Assembly: GCA_012931725.1 (NCBI GenBank)
Contig: CM022949.1
Span: forward strand, 59,681,139 to 59,745,138
Length of the DNA: 64,000 nt
DNA from: Litsea cubeba
Lineage: Eukaryota > Streptophyta > Magnoliopsida > Laurales > Lauraceae
Direction of reading: 5' to 3'
The notes beneath the pieces were generated by a model. The model saw nothing but the letters and a program-made list of their open reading frames with translations, was not told the origin of the DNA and did no database searches. Positions 35,601 to 47,188 of this stretch are shown here, piece by piece. Within the stretch, counting starts at the first letter, position 1; every line of letters begins with the position of its first letter. The position numbers were made by a program, and so were the translations under genes.

Positions 35601-37030
35601 GACCTACTGATAAGAATGTTATTGGTACTAAATGGGTCTTTCGGAATAAGCTGAATGAAGATGGTCAAGTCATTAGAAACAAAGCAAGGTTGGTTTGTAA
35701 AGGCTATGCTCAAGTTGAAGGCATAGATTTTGAAGAGACCTTTGCACCGGTGGCTCGTCTGGAAGCTATTCGTATGTTTCTTGCATTGGCAGCATACAAA
35801 ACCTTCAAGGTATTTCAGATGGACGTAAAGTCAGCTTTCTTGAATGGTTTACTTGAAGAAGAAGTCTACATTGAGCAACCTGATGGTTTTCTCATCAGCA
35901 AAAATTCAGATCTAGTGTGCAAGTTGAAAAAGGCTCTTTATGGACTGAAACAAGCGCCAAGGGCATGGTATGCAAGGCTGGATCTCTATCTCCGCAAGAT
36001 CGGTTTTGGAAAAGGAATGGTTGATAGCAATCTGTATGTCAAAACTGAGATAAGCAAACAGCTGGTTGTCATTGTTTATGTTGATGACATAATCTTTGGT
36101 GGCAATGATGAGGAGATGTGCAGGAATTTTGCTGAAGAGATGAAGAAAGAATTTGAGATGTCAATGCTTGGAGAACTAAAGTTCTTCCTTGGTTTACAAG
36201 TTCAGCAGCTGAAACATGGTATCTTCATATCACAAATGAAGTACATTAAGGAAATGCTGAAACGGTTCAATATGGAAAACAGCAAGCCAGTGAGCACACC
36301 AATGTCAACAAACACGAAGCTTAGCAAAGATGATAAGGCCTCGTCCGTTGATCATACCACCTATCGCTCTATGATAGGAAGCTTGCTCTACTTGACTGCT
36401 ACAAGACCAGATCTTCTACAAGCAGTATGTATGGTTGCACGTTTTCAAGCAGCACCAATTGAAACGCACCTTACAGCAGTGAAAAGAATCTTTCGATATC
36501 TGAAAGGTACTATGGAGCTTGGTATCTGGTATCCCAAAGGCAAATCCTTCACTCTTGTTGCATATTCTGATGCCGATTGGGCTGGATGCGTAGATGATCG
36601 CAAGAGTACTAGCGGCGGCGCATTTTATCTTGGAGACAGATTAGTTGCTTGGCATAGTAAGAAGCAAGACTCAGTATCCCTTTCGACAGCGGAAGCGGAA
36701 TATATTGCAACGGCAACTTGTTGTACACAAGTGTTATGGATGCGGCAAATGCTCTCTGATCTAGGAGTTCCTACAACGGATCCTACGCCGATCCTATGTG
36801 ACAACACGAGTGCAATTCATATATCTAAGAATCCTGTTCAGCACTCTCGAACAAAGCATGTAGCAATTCGTTATGATTTTCTTAAAGATAAAGTTGCTGA
36901 TGGAGAGGTCAAGTTGGAATATGTTTCAACAACTGAGCAAGTGGCTGATATTTTCACAAAACCTCTGCCAAAGGAAGTCTTCGAGCATCTCCGGAAAAAG
37001 TTAGGAGTTACTCACTCTCCTAAACCGTAG
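32680..37030 (+). CDS. Element F Gag C-terminus and Pol polyprotein
   Basis: From the first internal ATG (32729) the frame is open for 1433 residues. In order: CCHC knuckle CFNCGGIGHFAAKC (72-85), acidic stretch, coiled coil (about 145-247), two more CCHC knuckles (CFHCNMFGHKRADC, CYMCHNYGHLARDC), protease DSG (430-432), pre-integrase WHKRLGHLSFDNM (about 555), integrase with HTDLCGP, RSDRGGEF (about 683) and VERKNRT, RT with DVKSAFLNG and YVDDIIFGG (about 1117), RNase H with AYSDADWAGC (about 1278) and STAEAEYIA. All catalytic residues I looked for are present. It ends at a TAG at 37028-37030. Confidence 0.95.
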
Positions 37031-37264
37031 GAGTTGTGCTTGAAAGGGGGAGCAATGCATTCATTGAATATCCTATTCGCTCCTCGGTTTGGTCCCTTTG
37101 GACTTGTTGTCAAAGAGGGAGAGATGTTATGCTATGATAGCAAGGAGAGATGTTATGCTATGAAAGCTAGGGGGAGATTGTTGACAGTGCATGGTTGTTA
37201 TTTCAGAATTTCAGAATTGGTTCCAAGTGAGTGTTGAAGTTCCAATAGTGTTGCCAACAATTCC

Positions 37265-37274
37265 AAAGGGGGAG
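37265..37274 (+). other. Element F polypurine tract
   Basis: AAAGGGGGAG lies just before the 3' LTR. The 230 bp between stop codon and this tract repeats AAGGGGGAG/AGGGGGAGA-type text several times (37044, 37172, 37265), giving extra purine tracts. Confidence 0.85.
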
Positions 37275-37276
37275 AT

Positions 37277-38398
37277 TGTTGGAATTTGAGATGACATGAG
37301 TAGTCTTTGAAGAATTGAAGGAATTAATATCTCAAAGTATTGATTTGAGTTGGAATTCTTGTCAACACATTGTCACAAACATGATGATAGTAGCCTAGTG
37401 TTGATAGAGCTGAAAAGAAGAAACAGAATTGAAACAGTCAGGAATTCAGAATTCCTGAAGCAGAGCATTCGGTCGACCGGGCAACCCATGCGGTCGACCG
37501 AGCAAGAAGAAACCTGCAGAAACAGATTCAGGCACCTCTCAGTTATTTCGTGACAACAGTGTGTCTTCGGTCGACCGGGACCCCAGGATGTCGACCGAGC
37601 TCGATAGTTGTCTAACTCCAGACTGTGTATGATGTCGACCGAGCAGGCAAGGAGGTCGACCGAGCACGGGAACCAGAGTTGCGCAGAATTAGAAGTTTTG
37701 CACGAAAATTCAGCATTCTTATCTATTTTGTTTGGGACTCTTTCTAAACGAATTGTAGCCTGTTTTAAATACAATTAAGGGTTACTATAACCTATATAAA
37801 GGCATGTATGGGTCGTTCTAAAGATACACCGGAAGAGAAGAGTTTTAGAGAGAAAATTGAGAGAGTTCTTGAGAGAAAGAAGTGCTGGTGCTGTGTGCTG
37901 TTGTGCTGCATCTTTCTACAGCAAGTGTGGACGAGGATGTGCTCATGAAGATGGTAATTCGTCCATTAGATAAGTGTCTCTCTGTTTATGCTTTAATTTC
38001 AATTTGTAAGGGATTGAGAGAGAGAGAATTGTAGAGGGGAAGGGCTGTAGACAGAGTTAATCTTCTATTCTGTTTTTACATCAAGTTGGTGCTTGGTGTC
38101 TGGGGTTTGGTGATCCTATCTGTTGGTGCAGATAAATTGTAAGGGGAGTCGGTGCTTCCTAGATAGTTGGTGCTATCTGAAACTAAGGGTTGGTGCTCTT
38201 TGTCGTTGGTGCGACTAAATATATTCAGACCTGTACCGGATCGGTATTCGGACGGTTTTGATCCGTGGACGTAGCCTTTTGGTGAACCACGTTAAATCTG
38301 GTGTCATTGTGTGGTTTGACTTGTTTTGTTGTTGAATTGGACCTGTTTTTTAGAAATCACTGATTCACCCCCCCTCTCAGTGATCGCGATATCCAACA
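37277..38398 (+). repeat. Element F 3' LTR
   Basis: It is 1122 bp, the same length as the 5' LTR, with differences near +127, +276, +290, +550 and +700 only, as judged by eye. It ends CCAACA before the AGGAT target copy. Confidence 0.96.
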
Positions 38399-38403
38399 AG
38401 GAT

Positions 38404-39829
38404 CTTGAAATCTGGAACTTAGACATGCATGTGCATTTGATTTTCAAAGACACTACCCTGCATGTTTTCGATCTTGAAATGCACTTTCAAAAAGACTAGT
38501 TTGCATGCCTTTGTTCTTATGAGTAAAATACAATTAGGAATCTAAGTTCGTGTTTTGTACACAACTTTCATTTTTAGAATCATGAATACTAGCATGAATC
38601 AAATTGGCCCTAAGTTCCCATTTAAATAAATCAGATTTTTAAATTTGTGAAAGGAACCTCAGCTAGGCTAGTGTACCCGGTCGACTGGATCCCTCAGGAT
38701 GTCGACCGGGTAAGCTAGCCATTGAAAATATGACCATTGGACCCGGTCAACCTGAGGCTCGGGAATGTCGACCGGATGAACTAGCCGTTGGTATCTTTCC
38801 TGTATATAACTCCAACTCATTCCACACTTCAGTGAGGTTTTTTGGTTGAATATTTGGAACTGTTTTGAAGTCTAAGGAAGGGGAATGAGGTGAGGAGGCT
38901 AGAGGAGAAATGGAAATCTAAAAAGCTTGAGATACAAAGGTACATCTTTCCAAATTAAGTTTTGATTTCCATCCTTTTGAAATCCATGCTTGTTCAAATC
39001 TTTGAAACATTATTTTAGCATGATTTCTAGCTTTGACTGAGTTGTTTTGCAAACAATAATCACATGAGTATATTAGATTGTTTTGCAAACATTCATGTCA
39101 CAATCACATGTGTTTTACTCCTTATAATTTCATACAAACTTGTTTATTTTGATAGGAATGTCTTTCTAAGTTGTTCTTATTAACTCATGTGATTAGTTTA
39201 TCACTTCAATCATCATATTTTGTGCCTTTAACTTTTAAATGCATTAAGCATTCATTAAAGAGCATTAATTTTAGAATTGATTGAAGTAAGCATTCATACA
39301 CCTTGACATTCACCTTAGCTACTTTTAAGTGTATGATTGTATCTTGTTTTAACTTTAATATCAGTCTGTGTTAGAGGCAAATGAAATGATCTAAAACATT
39401 GTATCTTCTCGAGTGTATTCTAGACACTTTTGAGAGATCAATTCTTTAGTCTTGTATAGGTTATTGCTTAGCCTTAGAAAAGCATAAGTGTCAAGGTAAG
39501 GGGTGAACCTTAAAACCCAAGAGGTTATTGCTTAGCCTTGAAAGCACATTGTAGAGGTTATTGCTTAGCCTTAGAACAACATTGTGTAAAGGTTATTGCT
39601 TAGCCTATTGAAAAGCATAGATAGTGAAAATTTGATGGGGTGTAAAATCACAAGCCGGGAGTGGATGTAGGCATTTAACCGCACTGCTATACATGGTTGT
39701 GTCGTGGTGATTCTTGTGGTGATTACTCTTACTATTTCCGCACATTCATATTGTTCATCACAAGTGCCATTTTGTTTAAAGAAAATTAAATTTGGATTAA
39801 TTAGCATAATTGTAAAAATCACCTTATTC

Positions 39830-39831
<2 letters not shown>
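38404..39831. other. Solo LTR G, right part; no gene
   Basis: This AT-rich, non-coding stretch carries four GTCGACCGG-type motifs at 38677-38775. Near 39465-39605 a short phrase, GGTTATTGCTTAGCCT, recurs four times at uneven spacing. CCTGTATATAAC near 38810 is a possible TATA region. Confidence 0.65.

Positions 39832-39871
<40 letters not shown>
39832..39871 (+). repeat. Homopolymer of 40 C
   Basis: An uninterrupted C run at the right end of G, directly before AAGCTTC. A run this long is rare and is a likely spot for assembly or sequencing error, so its true length is uncertain. Confidence 0.9.
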
Positions 39872-39873
<2 letters not shown>

Positions 39874-39878
39874 GCTTC

Positions 39879-40427
39879 ACCCCACAAGTTTTTAGGACAA
39901 CCAAATGCTATTAACATAGAGTTATCATTTTAATCAAAGTCCTATTTTTTCTTTTTGCCATTCCATTTTGTTGGGGTGTAAAAGGGGCAGTATACGTTCT
40001 CTTAATTCCTTTAAATTTACAATACTGTAGAAGTTATTTTGAGGTATATTCACCTCCTTTGTCACTTCTAAATTTTACTACCTTTCTATTTAATTTATTT
40101 TCAACTTGGTCACATAAATTCTAAATTTAGATAGTGCTTCATCTTTAGTTCTGAATAAGTATACATAAGTATATCTAGGAAAATCATCAATAAAAGTAAT
40201 AAAATAATATTTTCACATTTAGACATAGTATTGCTTAAATCACATATGTTAGAATTGACAAACTGAAGTAATGCAGATCCTCTTTCAAGATGTTGAAATG
40301 GCTTACTAGTAATTTTGGATTGAGAACATATTTCACATTTCTTGTATTCATCTTTATATTTTTCAATCAATCCATCATTACTCATATTTTTCATGGTCCT
40401 GAAATTAATATGACCTAATCTACTATG
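39879..40427 (-). pseudogene. Element E integrase N-terminal and core part, broken
   Basis: The open piece 40110-40394 reads MKNMSNDGLIEKYKDEYKKC and CEICSQSKITSKPF, the pre-integrase block and zinc pair. The core continues in shifted frames with TPQQNGMAKRKNRT near 39965-40010 and NLWGEA just before the AAGCTTC junction. Several stops are present. Confidence 0.8.
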
Positions 40428-40681
40428 CTATTCATCAACAGAAGCAACAATATAAGTAGAAGAAGATGCAACATTATTATTAATAACATTCAATTTAAAT
40501 ATACCCTCGCATGCATAACCCTTACCAACAAATGAACCTTTCTTGATCACAAATTGGTCGGATTCTATTACCTGTGAAAATCCGGCCTTATTCAGAAGAT
40601 AACAAGACACAAGGTTCTTCATCAATTCTGGTGCATGGAACACGTTCAACAAGGTCAAAGTCTTCCCGGATGTAATCTGAA
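40428..40681 (-). pseudogene. Element E protease-to-integrase linker, cut by element C
   Basis: SGKTLTLLNVFHAPELMKNL followed by CYLLNKAGF is the conserved copia stretch after the protease active site. The active site itself is missing because chromovirus C begins at 40682. The open frame runs on into C's LTR only by chance. Confidence 0.82.
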
Positions 40682-43600
40682 TGTCGCGACCCCGGACCGG
40701 GTTAGGGAACCAAATCCGGGATCCGACGGGTGATGCCGCGCCACATGTATCTCTTTGGCTAATCCGCACACGGACTAAAGAAAAATATTTCATCTGTGCA
40801 CGTGATTTCCCACAGGGTTCCGCCGTGAGGATTACACATCCAAGTAAATCACATATACAAGTCATGTACATTTTCAATATGCATAAGCGTGTAGTAAACC
40901 ATGTTAGTACCATTCCATTTCATAGATAAGACTGATTTATAAATGATATGACAAGATATCAGAATGAGCAATGATCATTAGCACAATTCCCCAAAAGTAA
41001 AGTTAATGTTTATACAAAAGATCAGTTCTATAAATTGTCCCAAAAATAAAGGCCAACAAAGGGCAGTACATCTCAAAGGAATATCTTCCCAAAAGATAAA
41101 GCCCCAAGTTCCCAAAAAGATGTCATAACTCTAAGCATGAATGAGTGTCTACACGACATCATCTGCTTGCCATTCAATCACACGTTGCGGTTCACCGACT
41201 GCCTCCTCTGGCTCCTCCTCAATGGTAATGGGTTTGGGACCTGAGTACCAAAAATAAATGGATCAGACACGACGGTCTGGCAGGTGGGTGAAAAGATATA
41301 ACAATAATTTAAAACGATGATACCTTCGGAAATACATTGAAACTTGTATAAATCATGAATTTCATAAAAGAATGATACATCGTTCATAAGAGATACATAT
41401 GCGATAAAATCATGTAAAGGTACCAATGATTCGGAAACTAACAAGATGGCAATCACACAAAGCTAAATCCTCTCTCACAAAAGTGATAAGACCAGATCAG
41501 AACATTGATCTCAGTCACACAAGGTGAGAAGAATCAACGATGTTAACTTCAGTCACACGAGGTGAGGAGAGTCAACGATTTTATACAATAATACATATAT
41601 ACTATACGGTATCCACGGTAGCATACCGGGCGGATAAACAGAATGGTATCCAAACTGCAGCTGGCGGTACGGTAAGGATCTCCAAACTGGTGGATCAGAC
41701 CGATAAGGTACATCCAAGGTTAGTGGTGCCGACTCATGGGTCACATTCAAGAAATCAAATCAGATAGATACATAAAACGGGACGGTTTGCCCATAGCCAC
41801 AAAGCATATTCACATCGAGACGGTCATATACGAGTTAGCAAAGGCTAAACACGTTTTCCATTAATACCTTCGGGATAAGTCCGGTCATAAGACGGGAAGT
41901 TGAATTATTCAAGTGAAATTCGGTAAGAATCAAGTACAATAAACATCATTACCTTGGGACCTAAATCGTTAAACATATATACTTTGAAATCTCATGTCGA
42001 TCATTCGTTTAGATGGTACTCAATATTTAAACGACATTAAAGATATCAATGTGTACACTTCAACCAAGAAGGGTCCACAAGTGATTGGAATATGAATCCC
42101 CTTTCATTCTCTTTATTCCTAAAAAACCTGGGAAATTTCGGTTACCTGGCGGTTGTCCTGCGGGTAGCCGCCGAAGGGTTCGGCGGTTAGCCGTAGGCTG
42201 ACCGCAGGTCCTGAAGAAATTGCAGCTCTCAGGAATTGTAACCGCGCATTTCGGTTATCTGGCGGTTAGTTGCCGAGGAGCTCGGACCGACCCATCAGAA
42301 CTGAAATTGCAGCTTTCGGGAAAAGTAACCGAACCTAATGTTGTTAGCCGCTGGGCAACAGACGGCTAGCCGTCAGGTGACGTAAGCTGACCGCCAGTTC
42401 TATAAATTTCATATCAGGTGCAGTTTTCAGTCCTTTCATTTCCCTTTCATTTCTCCACTCAATAACACTCCTTCCCTGCAATAAACTGAGCTAAAAGCTC
42501 CTCCATTTCATCAATCAAATCTCCCAACTCATCTATCCAACATCTCTTCTCCACTCACATTCAAACATAAGAGGAGAAACTTAAAGGAAATTCATACATA
42601 ACCAAACCAAAACTAAACACATATAGTGTGGTATTTTCAAGAAAGTATCAAGTCATAAGATACACTAGTGAGTGCATTTTCAATCTTAATAAAACACTTG
42701 ATATGAAACAAGGTTTAAATAATACACATCATTAATAAAACATTAAAGATTTTCATAAAACATGATTAAAGGAAATAAATCATTTCATCCACTTGCCTTG
42801 GGTCCAAAGCTAATCAAATCACTCCACTAATCACACTCCAAGTCAAGAAATCTCAATCTACACAAAAACCCCCAAATACAAACCCTAAATAAATAAATAA
42901 AAAACAATCAAATGGAAGAAAAAATATCCAATAATGAAAATGGAGCTTCTCTAAGGTCCAATAAATAAGAATCTAGGAAGGGGAAGAGAGCTCTTACCTA
43001 GAAGGTCTTCAAATAAGCAAAGCTAGCCCAAGGACGAATTCAAGATCGATGAATCCCCGTAAAAAATGGTACCAAATGAAGACTCTTGATGAGGTGAACA
43101 AGATTGGTGAAGGTCCTCCTCTCTTGATTTGAGCAAGGTTCTTAGGTGTTTTGTGGGAAAGAAAACAAGAAGAAGAAGAGGGATCGGTGGCTACTGCTGG
43201 AGCTTCTCTTAGCATAGTGTTTAGGTCAGGAAATGGAATGAAGAAGATGGGTTCTCTTATATACAAAGAGGAGAGTGGGTCCCACAACTTCAAACATTTG
43301 CCGGGGTAAAAACATGCGTATCGGGACCTCAAATGAATTCAACGAAGAAGACAAAGTTGTTCGACGAAATATCTAGTTTCCAAAAAGTATATGTTTTGTG
43401 GGTTTTGGTGCCATTGAAAATCGTGTCCATATTTTGGGTAAAAAGACTGTTTTGCCCTCAAATTGAGAAAAGTCGGGTTTCGGGCTCTCGAATGAAAACG
43501 AGGTCAACATGAAAGTTGGAGATAATAATAAGATAAGTCAAACGGGATTAAAATATAATTTAAGAAAGTCAAGAATAAACCCCCAAGCTCACGCAAATCC

Positions 43601-43771
43601 GTAACAAGAACTCCCAAAGGGTCCCACAAATCAAGAAGGCTCTCAAAATTCCCCAAAGCTATTTTAAATGCTATTCTAGCCCAAAACTAAATCAAAATCC
43701 ACTAAACACACTTATAGCTAAGGCACAACTTAATTAACACTAATCGAGGTCTCTCGGGTCGTGGTCTTACA
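40682..43771 (-). repeat. Element C 3' LTR (3.09 kb); no gene
   Basis: The minus strand begins TGTAAGACCACGACCC and ends GGGGTCGCGACA. TATATAAG is at 43256-43263. A CG-rich cluster at 42130-42410 holds GACGGCTAGCCGTC (42361-42374, a perfect palindrome) and CCGCCGAA-GGG-TTCGGCGG (42168-42186, a perfect hairpin). There is no protein-like frame. Confidence 0.82.
43256..43263 (-). promoter_or_regulatory. Element C TATA box
   Basis: Minus-strand TATATAAG, about 510 bases into the LTR. Element D has TATAAAAG at the same distance. Confidence 0.6.
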
Positions 43772-43785
43772 TCCTCCACCCCTTA
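43772..43785 (-). other. Element C polypurine tract
   Basis: Minus-strand TAAGGGGTGGAGGA abuts the LTR start. Confidence 0.85.
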
Positions 43786-43805
43786 GGACATTTGTTGATC
43801 CAAAT

Positions 43806-45120
43806 GAATTAAGAACTCACCTCCGGTAGTAGACGCGGGTATTTCTTCTGAACTTGATCCCGTAATTCCCACATCGCTTCTTCCGGTCCATGATTCTCCT
43901 AAATTACTTTGACCCACTGAATAGTCCGATTTCTCAACTCTTGCTCCTTGGTATCAATAATCTGCTTAGGCTTCTCAACATATGTAGCGTCTTCTCGGAT
44001 TTTCAGCGGCTCATAACGGAGTATATGCAATCTGTCGGGAATGTATTTCTTCAACATAGATACATGAAAAACATTGTGTACGCCGGAAAGCTCGGGTGGT
44101 AAGGCTAATCTGTAAGCCACGTCGCCAATCTTACTCACAATGTCATACGGTCCAATGTATCTCCGAGATAACTTACCCTTCTATCCAAACCTCAAAGTTC
44201 CACGAGTAGGTGACACTTTCAAGAAAACCTTATCTCCTTCATTGAACTGTATCTCTTCTGTGAGAGTCTGCATAACTCTTTTGTCTACTCTGGGCTATTT
44301 TCAGACGTTCTTGGATTAATTTGACCTTGTCACTTGTCTCACTAACAATAGTCGGTCCATGAAAGCTGTGAGTACCAACCTCTTCCCAACAAACAGGTAT
44401 CCTACACCTTCTGCCATACAAAGCATCAAAAGGCGCCATCCCAATACTAGAGTGGAAACTGTTGTTGTAAGCGAACTCACACAATGGTAGAGCTTCGTCC
44501 CACTGAGTCTTGAAATCCAATACACAAGCTCAGAGCATATCCTCAAGTGTCTGAATTGTCCTCTCTGACTGACCATCGGTCTGTGGGTGATAAGCTGTGC
44601 TAAACTGTAACTCTGTACCCATAGACTCATGCAATGTTTTCCAAAATCTCGAGACAAATCTGCTGTCTCTATCGGATGTGATGGAAACTGGTTGTCCATG
44701 TCGACTGACGATCTCTGTGACAAACAACTGTGCCAAAGGCAACATATGCATCTTCTTTCTTGTCTTCATCGGTAGAAAATGGGCTGACTTGGTGAGACAG
44801 TCCACTATGACCCAAATAGCATCATTGCCTCTACTGGTCCTCGGTAATCCCGAAATGAAGTCCATCGTAATGTGCTCACATTTCCATTCCGAAATCTCTA
44901 ATGGTCGTAACAACCCTGGAGGTCTCTGATGTTCCGCCTTGATCAGCTGACACGTCATACGTCGAGAGACGAAAGCTGTTATCTCTCTCTTCATGTTGTT
45001 CCACCAAAATCTGCCCTTCAAGTTCTGGTACATCTTCGTGCTGTCCGGATGTATGGAATACTTGGTATTGTGAGCCTCTGTCATGATATCATTCCTCAAG
45101 TCCTCCAAGTTAAGCATTCA
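43806..45120 (-). pseudogene. Element C integrase with C-terminal tail, broken
   Basis: The core at 44530-45117 has the zinc-binding region, then ITMDFISGLPRTSRG with the first Asp, TSDRDSRFVSRFW with the second and HPQTDGQSERTIQTLEDML with the Glu. A TGA follows directly where the family usually has an Arg codon. The piece 44239-44520 continues with DALYGRRCRIPVCW, and 43899-44138 holds the tail VFHVSMLKKYIPD. A further stop lies near 44180. The chromodomain tail is only partly recognisable. Confidence 0.87.
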
Positions 45121-46483
45121 TAGACGGTCTCGGCAGTACAAAACTCCATCCACAATACGAAAATCTGGACGATTTGCTATATGCTCTGACACTCTGGCCA
45201 ACTCTGGATCTTGCAACTGATTCTCTTTAATCTTCTGAATGAAGGAAGGCTCTGACACTGACATGTTTGCTAATATAACACCCTTCCTTAGAGGGAAAAT
45301 CCACTCCCAACTCTTCTAACTGCTGTACAACATAATTTCCTCGAAGAATTGCCATGCTAACTGACTTTCTACTCAAGGCATCTGCAACTACATTCGTTTT
45401 CCCCGGGTGATATTTGATTGGAAAATCATAGATCTTGATGTATTCCATCCATCTTCTCTGCCTCATATTCAACTCCTTCTGAGAAAATAAATATTGTAGA
45501 CTGCAATGGTCGGAGTGAACCTCAAATTTCTCTCCATAGAGGTAATGCCTCCACATCTTCAATGCTAAAACAACCGCTGCCAACTCAAGATCGTGTGTCG
45601 CATAGTTCTTCTCATGCTCTTTCAACTGTCAGGATCCATATGCAACTACTCTCCCGTCCTGCATCAACACACAACCAAGTCCAATGTTCGAAGCATCGGT
45701 AAAAAAAGTAAAACCACCGCTTCCGGATGGTAACGTGAGCATTGGTGCTGTAGTCAATCTCTTCTTCAGCTCTTGGAAACTAGCTTCGCACTTATCTGTC
45801 CACACGTATGGCACATTCTTCCTTGTCAACTTTGTCAATGGTGACGCAATTGACGAAAATCCTTGTACAAACCTCCGAACTGCCAATCCAAGAAAACTCC
45901 TAATCTCTGATGCATTCTTCGGTCTTTCCCAATTCATAACCGCTTCAATCTTGGATGGGTCCACTGACAATCCTTCTTTGGAGATAATATGTCCCAAAAA
46001 TGTGACTTGGTCCAACCAAAATTCACACTTACTGAGTTTCGCAAACAACTAGTTCTCTCTCAAAAGCTGGAGTGTTATCCTCAATTGTTCTTCTTGCTCT
46101 TCTTTGGTCTTGGAATATACTAAGATATCATCAATGAACACCACTGTGAATTGATCTAGATACTCTGCAAATATCTTGTTCATCAATGCCATGAACACTG
46201 CCGGTGCATTTGTCAAACCGAATGGCATCACTAGAAACTCATAGTGTCCATATCTTGTCCGGAAGGCTGTCTTCGGTACATCTGAATCTCTGACTCTCAA
46301 CTAATGATAACCGGACCTCAAATCAATCTTCAAAAAGTAGGCGGCTCCTTGCAACTGGTCAAACAATTCATCTATTCTTGGCAAAGGATACTTGTTCTTG
46401 ATGGTCACTTGGTTCAATCTTCTATAGTCGATACACATTCTCATAAAACCATCTTTCTTCTTCACAAATAAAACTATTGCTCC
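45121..46483 (-). pseudogene. Element C reverse transcriptase and RNase H, broken
   Basis: The RT fingers at 46301-46480 (IDYRRLNQVTIKNKYPLPRI), then the piece 46049-46300 with YEFLVMPFGLTNAPAVFM and FIDDILVYSK, the active site. 45629-46048 has FLGHIISKEG and the RNase H start (FFTDASNIGLG). 45227-45625 has HEKNYATHDLELAAVV and DHCSLQYLF. Stops separate these, at 46481-46483 (Trp to TAG by comparison with the family), near 46300 (Gln to TAG) and near 45627 (Arg to TGA). Confidence 0.87.
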
Positions 46484-47188
46484 CTACGGTGAAATGCTAG
46501 GTCTCACAAAACCTTTGTCCAACAACTCTTGTAACTGTGTCTTCAACTCTCCCAATTCTACCGGAGCCATTTGGTAAGGTGCAATAGAAGTCGGAGCTGT
46601 CCCCGGTAACAATTCAATAGTGAAGTCTATCTCTCTAATGTCTGGCAATCCAGGTATCTTCTCCGGAAAAACATCCAGGAATTTCCAAATAATTGAGATC
46701 TCCTCCACCCCTTGGGACCGTTTATCCTTCGTGATAAACGCCAAATAGGCCTCACAACCACTTCTTAGAAGTCTATCAGCCTTCAACGCTGAGATAAACC
46801 CTGCACGAGGATTAATCCTCTCTCCCTGAAACAACACCCCTTCTTGGGTCTCCTCTAACTTAAAAGTTATGGTCTTATGGAAACAATCCATGGTAGCATG
46901 GTACCCTGCTAACCAATCCATCGCTAGGATGACATCAAAATCAAACATCTTCAATAAAATGAGATCTGCCAGTAACACTGCTTCTCCTATCATGACTGGA
47001 CAACTATGGTAAAAATTTCTACACACAACTTCTTTGCCTAAAAGGATAGTCACAGTCAAAATGAAATCCAATTCTCTAGCATGCATATCTATTAACTTAG
47101 CAAATCTTGGAGATAGAAACGAGTGGGTAGAGCCAGGGTCAAACAAAACCCTAGCCTCAAAACCACAGACGAGGAGTGTACCTTCCAC
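46484..47188 (-). pseudogene. Element C protease and RT N-terminus
   Basis: VLFDPGSTHSFLSPRFA is the aspartic protease active site (DPGS in place of D-S/T-G), followed by DFDVILAMDWLAGYHATMDC, a hallmark block of Ty3/gypsy proteases. The end reaches the RT linker (PYQMAPVELGELKTQLQELL). It ends at the TAG just below 46484. Confidence 0.87.

Larger units (their letters stand above)
30994..38398 (+). mobile_element. Element F: young, nearly intact Ty1/copia retrotransposon
   Basis: Two LTRs of 1122 bp each flank gag and a 1433-residue open gag-pol. AGGAT at 30987-30991 and 38399-38403 is the target duplication, with two extra bases (AT) at the left junction. By eye I count about five differences between the LTRs, so insertion is recent. 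One frameshift in gag is the only clear defect. The three CCHC knuckles and coiled coil in Gag suggest the SIRE/Tork neighbourhood of copia, tentatively. Confidence 0.96.
30899..39871 (+). mobile_element. Solo LTR G (about 1.56 kb) holding element F
   Basis: G begins TGTTAGGGC at 30899, is interrupted after 30991 by element F, resumes at 38404 and ends in a run of 40 C at 39871. AAGCTTC flanks both ends (30892-30898, 39872-39878), and element E integrase reads across it. It carries CGGTCGAC/GTCGACCGG motifs (38677-38775) shared with the F LTR. The TG start fits an LTR; the normal CA end is not visible and may be lost in the C run. The strand is taken from the ATTCAACCCC end, resembling F. Confidence 0.7.
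28182..40681 (-). mobile_element. Element E: old Ty1/copia, split by G and F and cut by C
   Basis: Minus-strand copia text runs from the protease/pre-integrase region at 40681 through integrase, RT and RNase H to the 3' end near 28182. Solo LTR G (holding F) interrupts integrase at 30899-39871, and chromovirus C starts at 40682. The frame is broken in many places. Gag and 5' LTR would lie to the right of C, outside the window. Confidence 0.85.
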
